Origin: Thiohalocapsa sp.
GTDB taxonomy: Bacteria; Pseudomonadota; Gammaproteobacteria; Chromatiales; Chromatiaceae
DNA length: 64,000 nt
Assembly (NCBI GenBank): GCA_028277725.1
Contig: JANQFX010000102.1
Coordinates: forward strand, 1-64,000
Direction of reading: 5' to 3'
In this document: positions 60,911 to 64,000 of the stretch, one piece after another
Numbering within the stretch: the stretch's first letter is position 1
How the letters are laid out: each line of letters starts with the position of its first letter
Translations under genes and position numbers: made by a program
Notes under the pieces: model-generated
Told to the model about the DNA's origin: nothing
The model's database searches: none
The model's input: only the letters and a program-made list of their open reading frames with translations

Positions 60911-62398
60911 TCAGACCCCATGGCCCCGGTCCAACTCGCACCGCGGCACCCAGCAGCCGTGGAAGCCGACGGGGACGGCATGCGGCAGGGTGGCGGTGGC
61001 CTGGAGGCTCAGGTCCGCGGCGCGCAGGACGACCAGATCGGTTCCGCCCGTCCCGGCACGGAAGACCAGACTCAGCAGCCAACCCTCGCCGCCGTCATCG
61101 TCCGGCACCAGCATGGGCTCGCCGACCAGGTCGAGGCCGAAGTCCCGCGTGGTGAGCCGGCCGGTCTCGGTATCCAGGCGCTGGATGGACGTCAGGAAGG
61201 GGGTGCGCCGATCCGGCGGCGCGCCGACGCCATAGAGGATGCGCTGCCGCTCACCGAGGGCCGTCGGGGCGCTGACCGGCAACTCGAATGCATGGTCGTC
61301 GACCTCCGGGCCGAGGCTCAGGCGCTCGCAGCGACCGGCGGCCGGGTCGATGAGCAGGCGCTCCAGGCGCGGCACGACGCCGTCCGGTGGATTGCGGAGC
61401 AGCTCGTCGAAGGCGTCGAAGTCCGGGTATCGGCCGAAGCGGATCACGTCCAGCACCAGGTGCCGGCCGTCGTCGAAGGCCTGGGCGACATGGAACACGA
61501 AGCCCGGCGGCCCGGACAGGACGATGGGCCCCTGCGCAGCCGAGGTCTCACCGCGCGGCAGCAGCAGCACCTGCATGGGCCGGTCCGTCTCCAGGCGCAG
61601 GGAGCCGACTGGCGTTTTCAGCCCCAACAGCGCCCGCGTCAAGTCGAAGTCCGCATAGGGCAGCAAAAAGCAGCGCCAGCGGCGGGTGATGGCGAAGTCG
61701 TGCAGGAAGCTGAAGCGCTCCAGGGCATGCTGCTCGGGCGCCTCCATGCGCCCGTCGGCGCCGATGCGGTAGAGCATCAGCAGATTCGGCCGGCCGGAGA
61801 CGAGGCCGAAGTTGTGCAGTTCCCCGCTCGCGGCATCCAGCGTCGGGTGCGCAGAGAAGGGCAGCAGCGGCGCCAGCCACCGACCCAGGCCCGAAAACGG
61901 GCTGGCCAGACCGCCGCCGAACTCCTCGGTACCCAGGTTGGCAAGCGTGGCTGGGTCCAGGCGGTGGGGCGGGCCGCCCTCCCAGAGCGCGAGCAGCCGC
62001 CCGGCATGCCAGCGGACACTGGTGTTGGCGGCGTTCTTGAAATTGAGCCGAAACAGATTGGCCGGCAGCCCGCCCGGCAGATTGGTGCCGAAGGCGCGAT
62101 AGCGCATGCGCCCGCTGCGTTCCTCCTCCAGGTACTCGCAGGTGCGGACGAAGCGGTTGCTGTAGCGCACCTGACCGGCGCGCAGGTCGAGCTTGGTGAT
62201 GTGCCCGTCGCCGTCGAAGGGATGGCGGTAGCGCTGGCCGCCGCGCTCGAAGCGGCCGGGGCCGTTGCGGAAGTAGCAGCCGTCGATGGCCGCGGGGAGC
62301 TCGCCCTGCACCGGCAGCGGCACGTCGCCGTGTTCTTCTCGGACGGTCCGGGTCGCGGCCGCGAGGACCTGCTCCATGTCGGTACTGGTCAAGTCCAT
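60911..62398 (-). CDS. Carotenoid oxygenase family protein (paralog 1)
   Basis: DGCYFRNGPGRFERGGQRYRHPFDGDGHI; NFKNAANTSVRWHAGRLLALWEGGPPHRLDP; FLHDFAIT; HGCWVPR. Confidence 0.87.
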   Translation of the reverse strand: MDLTSTDMEQVLAAATRTVREEHGDVPLPVQGELPAAIDGCYFRNGPGRFERGGQRYRHPFDGDGHITKLDLRAGQVRYSNRFVRTCEYLEEERSGRMRYRAFGTNLPGGLPANLFRLNFKNAANTSVRWHAGRLLALWEGGPPHRLDPATLANLGTEEFGGGLASPFSGLGRWLAPLLPFSAHPTLDAASGELHNFGLVSGRPNLLMLYRIGADGRMEAPEQHALERFSFLHDFAITRRWRCFLLPYADFDLTRALLGLKTPVGSLRLETDRPMQVLLLPRGETSAAQGPIVLSGPPGFVFHVAQAFDDGRHLVLDVIRFGRYPDFDAFDELLRNPPDGVVPRLERLLIDPAAGRCERLSLGPEVDDHAFELPVSAPTALGERQRILYGVGAPPDRRTPFLTSIQRLDTETGRLTTRDFGLDLVGEPMLVPDDDGGEGWLLSLVFRAGTGGTDLVVLRAADLSLQATATLPHAVPVGFHGCWVPRCELDRGHGV

Positions 62399-62514
62399 GC
62401 GGTGGAGCTCCGGGCGTTCGCGGGGTTGGGCACTACATTGGGGTTCATGCCCGTGTTTCGGGCCGGCGACGCGAACGCCTGCACCTGCGCCTGCGTCTAC
62501 CCGTGGGCCAGACC

Positions 62515-62940
62515 TCAACCCTTCTTCAGCAGGTCCGCCAGATCACCGAAGGGCCGGTGGGTCGTGGTGCTGGCCTTGCCGGCGTCGGCGTTGTCGGCGT
62601 CCGGGTCGCGCCCGGCGGCGATGGCCGCGATGCGCTCTTCGAACTTCTGGTGCTCGTTGTCGTGACAGTACAGGCAGAGCAGCTCCCAGTTGCTGCCGTC
62701 CGCCGGGTTGTTGTCGTGGTCCATGTCCTTGTGATGGACCGTCAGCTCGCGCAGGTTGGTGCGATCGAAGCTGCGCCCGCAGCGCCCGCAGACCCAGGGG
62801 TAGAGCTTCAGCGCCTGCTCGCGGTAGCCGGCGGCGCGTTCATCGCTGGCGCGGCGCGCGGAGGCGACGATGCGATCGAGCTTGTCGGTGTCGATGGTCC
62901 GTCCGGTCTTGCCGTGGCGGGGGAGGTCGTTCTTGCCCAT
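62515..62940 (-). CDS. yajD: YajD-like HNH nuclease
   Basis: KLYPWVCGRCGRSFDRTNLRELTVHHKDMDHDNNPADGSNWELLCLYCHDNEHQKFE. Confidence 0.92.
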   Translation of the reverse strand: MGKNDLPRHGKTGRTIDTDKLDRIVASARRASDERAAGYREQALKLYPWVCGRCGRSFDRTNLRELTVHHKDMDHDNNPADGSNWELLCLYCHDNEHQKFEERIAAIAAGRDPDADNADAGKASTTTHRPFGDLADLLKKG

Positions 62941-62970
62941 GTCTCGAACCCAGGAGGATGAAGCTTGAAG

Positions 62971-63058
62971 GGTGAAGTTTGAAGTGAGAAGGGGGAGTGT
63001 GAAAGGGCGGACCGCGTCTTCTTCTTTCACACTTCACACTTCATACTTCGAACTTCAC
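62971..63058. repeat. Imperfect inverted repeat built of GTGAAGT-like units
   Basis: GGTGAAGTTTGAAGTGAGAAGGGGGAGTGTGAAAG... opposed to CTTTCACACTTCACACTTCATACTTCGAACTTCAC. Confidence 0.75.
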
Positions 63059-63060
63059 GC

Positions 63061-64000
63061 ATGCCGACTCAGCCAGTATCCCAAATGCCAGCCGATCCAG
63101 CCCAACGCCCCTGGGCCGGGGCGCTCGCCCATCCAGCGCGGGAGTTCGCCGCTACCCGGCTCGAGGTCCGGCGCGGGGCCCTGCCGGCGGGGCTGCGCGG
63201 CACGCTCTATCGCAACGGCCCGGCCCGGCTGGAGCGCGGCGGGGTCCGCGTCGGTCATTGGTTCGATGGCGACGGGGCCGTGTTGCGGTTGTGCTTCGGC
63301 GGCGACGCCGCCGAGGCCAGCTATCGCTACGTGCGCAGTCGGGGCTACCTGCGGGAGGAGGCGGCCGGCCGGCTGCTCTTCGGCAACTACGGCATGACCG
63401 CACCCGGGCCGGTCTGGAACCAGTGGCGACGCCCGCTCAAGAACGCCGCCAATACCTCCGTGATCGCCCTCGACGACCGCGTGCTGGCGCTCTGGGAGGG
63501 CGGCGGCCCGCACGCCCTGGACCCGACGACCCTGGAGACCCTCGGCGAGACGAACCTCGATGGCCCCGGCGGCAGGCTCGAGCAGCAGCAGCCCTTCTCC
63601 GCCCACCCGAAGCAGGACCCGGAGACCGGCGATATCTACAACTTCGGTGTCTCGATTCCGGGGCCGAACGCCCGCTTGATGCTCTACCGCTGCGACCGCG
63701 CGGGGCGACTGCAGGCCAAGGCGCAGCAGCCGCTGAGCGGCGTGCCCATGATCCACGACTGGGTCCTGGCCGGGCGTTGGCTGGTCTTCCTGGTGCCTCC
63801 GGTGCGCATTTCGGTCTGGCCGGTGCTGCTCGGACTCCAGTCCTACGCCGCGGCCATGTCCTGGCGCCCGGAGCTCGGCACCCAGATCCTGGTGTTCGAC
63901 CGCCACAGCCTGGAGCTGGTGGCCCGCAACGAAACGGGGCCCTTCTACCAATGGCACTTCGGCAACGCGGCCTGCATCGACGACGGCTGGTTGGTGCTGG
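63061..64000 (+). CDS. Carotenoid oxygenase family protein (paralog 2), truncated by window end
   Basis: Open frame from ATG 63061 to window end: LYRNGPARLERGGVRVGHWFDGDG, KNAANTSVIALDDRVLALWEGGGPHALDP, NFGVSIPG, MIHDWVL, YQWHFGNAA. Confidence 0.9.
   Translation, partial: MPTQPVSQMPADPAQRPWAGALAHPAREFAATRLEVRRGALPAGLRGTLYRNGPARLERGGVRVGHWFDGDGAVLRLCFGGDAAEASYRYVRSRGYLREEAAGRLLFGNYGMTAPGPVWNQWRRPLKNAANTSVIALDDRVLALWEGGGPHALDPTTLETLGETNLDGPGGRLEQQQPFSAHPKQDPETGDIYNFGVSIPGPNARLMLYRCDRAGRLQAKAQQPLSGVPMIHDWVLAGRWLVFLVPPVRISVWPVLLGLQSYAAAMSWRPELGTQILVFDRHSLELVARNETGPFYQWHFGNAACIDDGWLVL

Noticed and set aside
60770-62665. 631-aa plus-strand ORF
   Set aside because: Antisense shadow of the carotenoid oxygenase and yajD region in high-GC DNA; repetitive Q/A/G-rich translation.

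Overview
This is a GC-rich gammaproteobacterial chromosomal window; a Chromatiales-like origin is an inference from gene content only. No database search was run, so every family call comes from reading the translations. About 0.2-24 kb is an exopolysaccharide/O-antigen-type locus: Wza-like exporter, Wzz-like protein, sugar-phosphate transferase, Wzy/WaaL-like polymerase, Wzx-like flippase, three GT2 glycosyltransferases, sugar epimerase/reductase, four methyltransferases, a TolB-like lipoprotein and a 1426-aa Asp-box/ASH repeat protein. Next come a HAD-phosphatase remnant beside a MITE-like inverted-repeat element, gspA-gspB, a Bax-inhibitor-1 protein, tRNA-Ser(UGA), glyA-nrdR-ribD, an actP/DUF485 symporter pair, menD/menF, a cytochrome c/MRJP-like pair, rapA, prpE-like acyl-CoA synthetase, a MntA/HepT-like toxin-antitoxin pair and rpsT. 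At 54.6-60.6 kb lies a minus-strand defence-type cassette. It holds a sigma54 activator with a CARF/RtcR-like N-terminal sensor, an orphan HsdR-type restriction subunit, a PIN-domain toxin-antitoxin pair, and a short chimeric ORF starting with an HsdM N-terminus. A near-consensus -24/-12 (sigma54) promoter lies in the 29-nt gap between the activator and hsdR. This suggests a ligand-gated, sigma54-dependent, inducible HsdR module and is the best candidate for an undescribed system here. The window ends with two divergent carotenoid-oxygenase paralogs flanking a yajD-like HNH nuclease; the second runs off the window edge and is absent from the ORF track.
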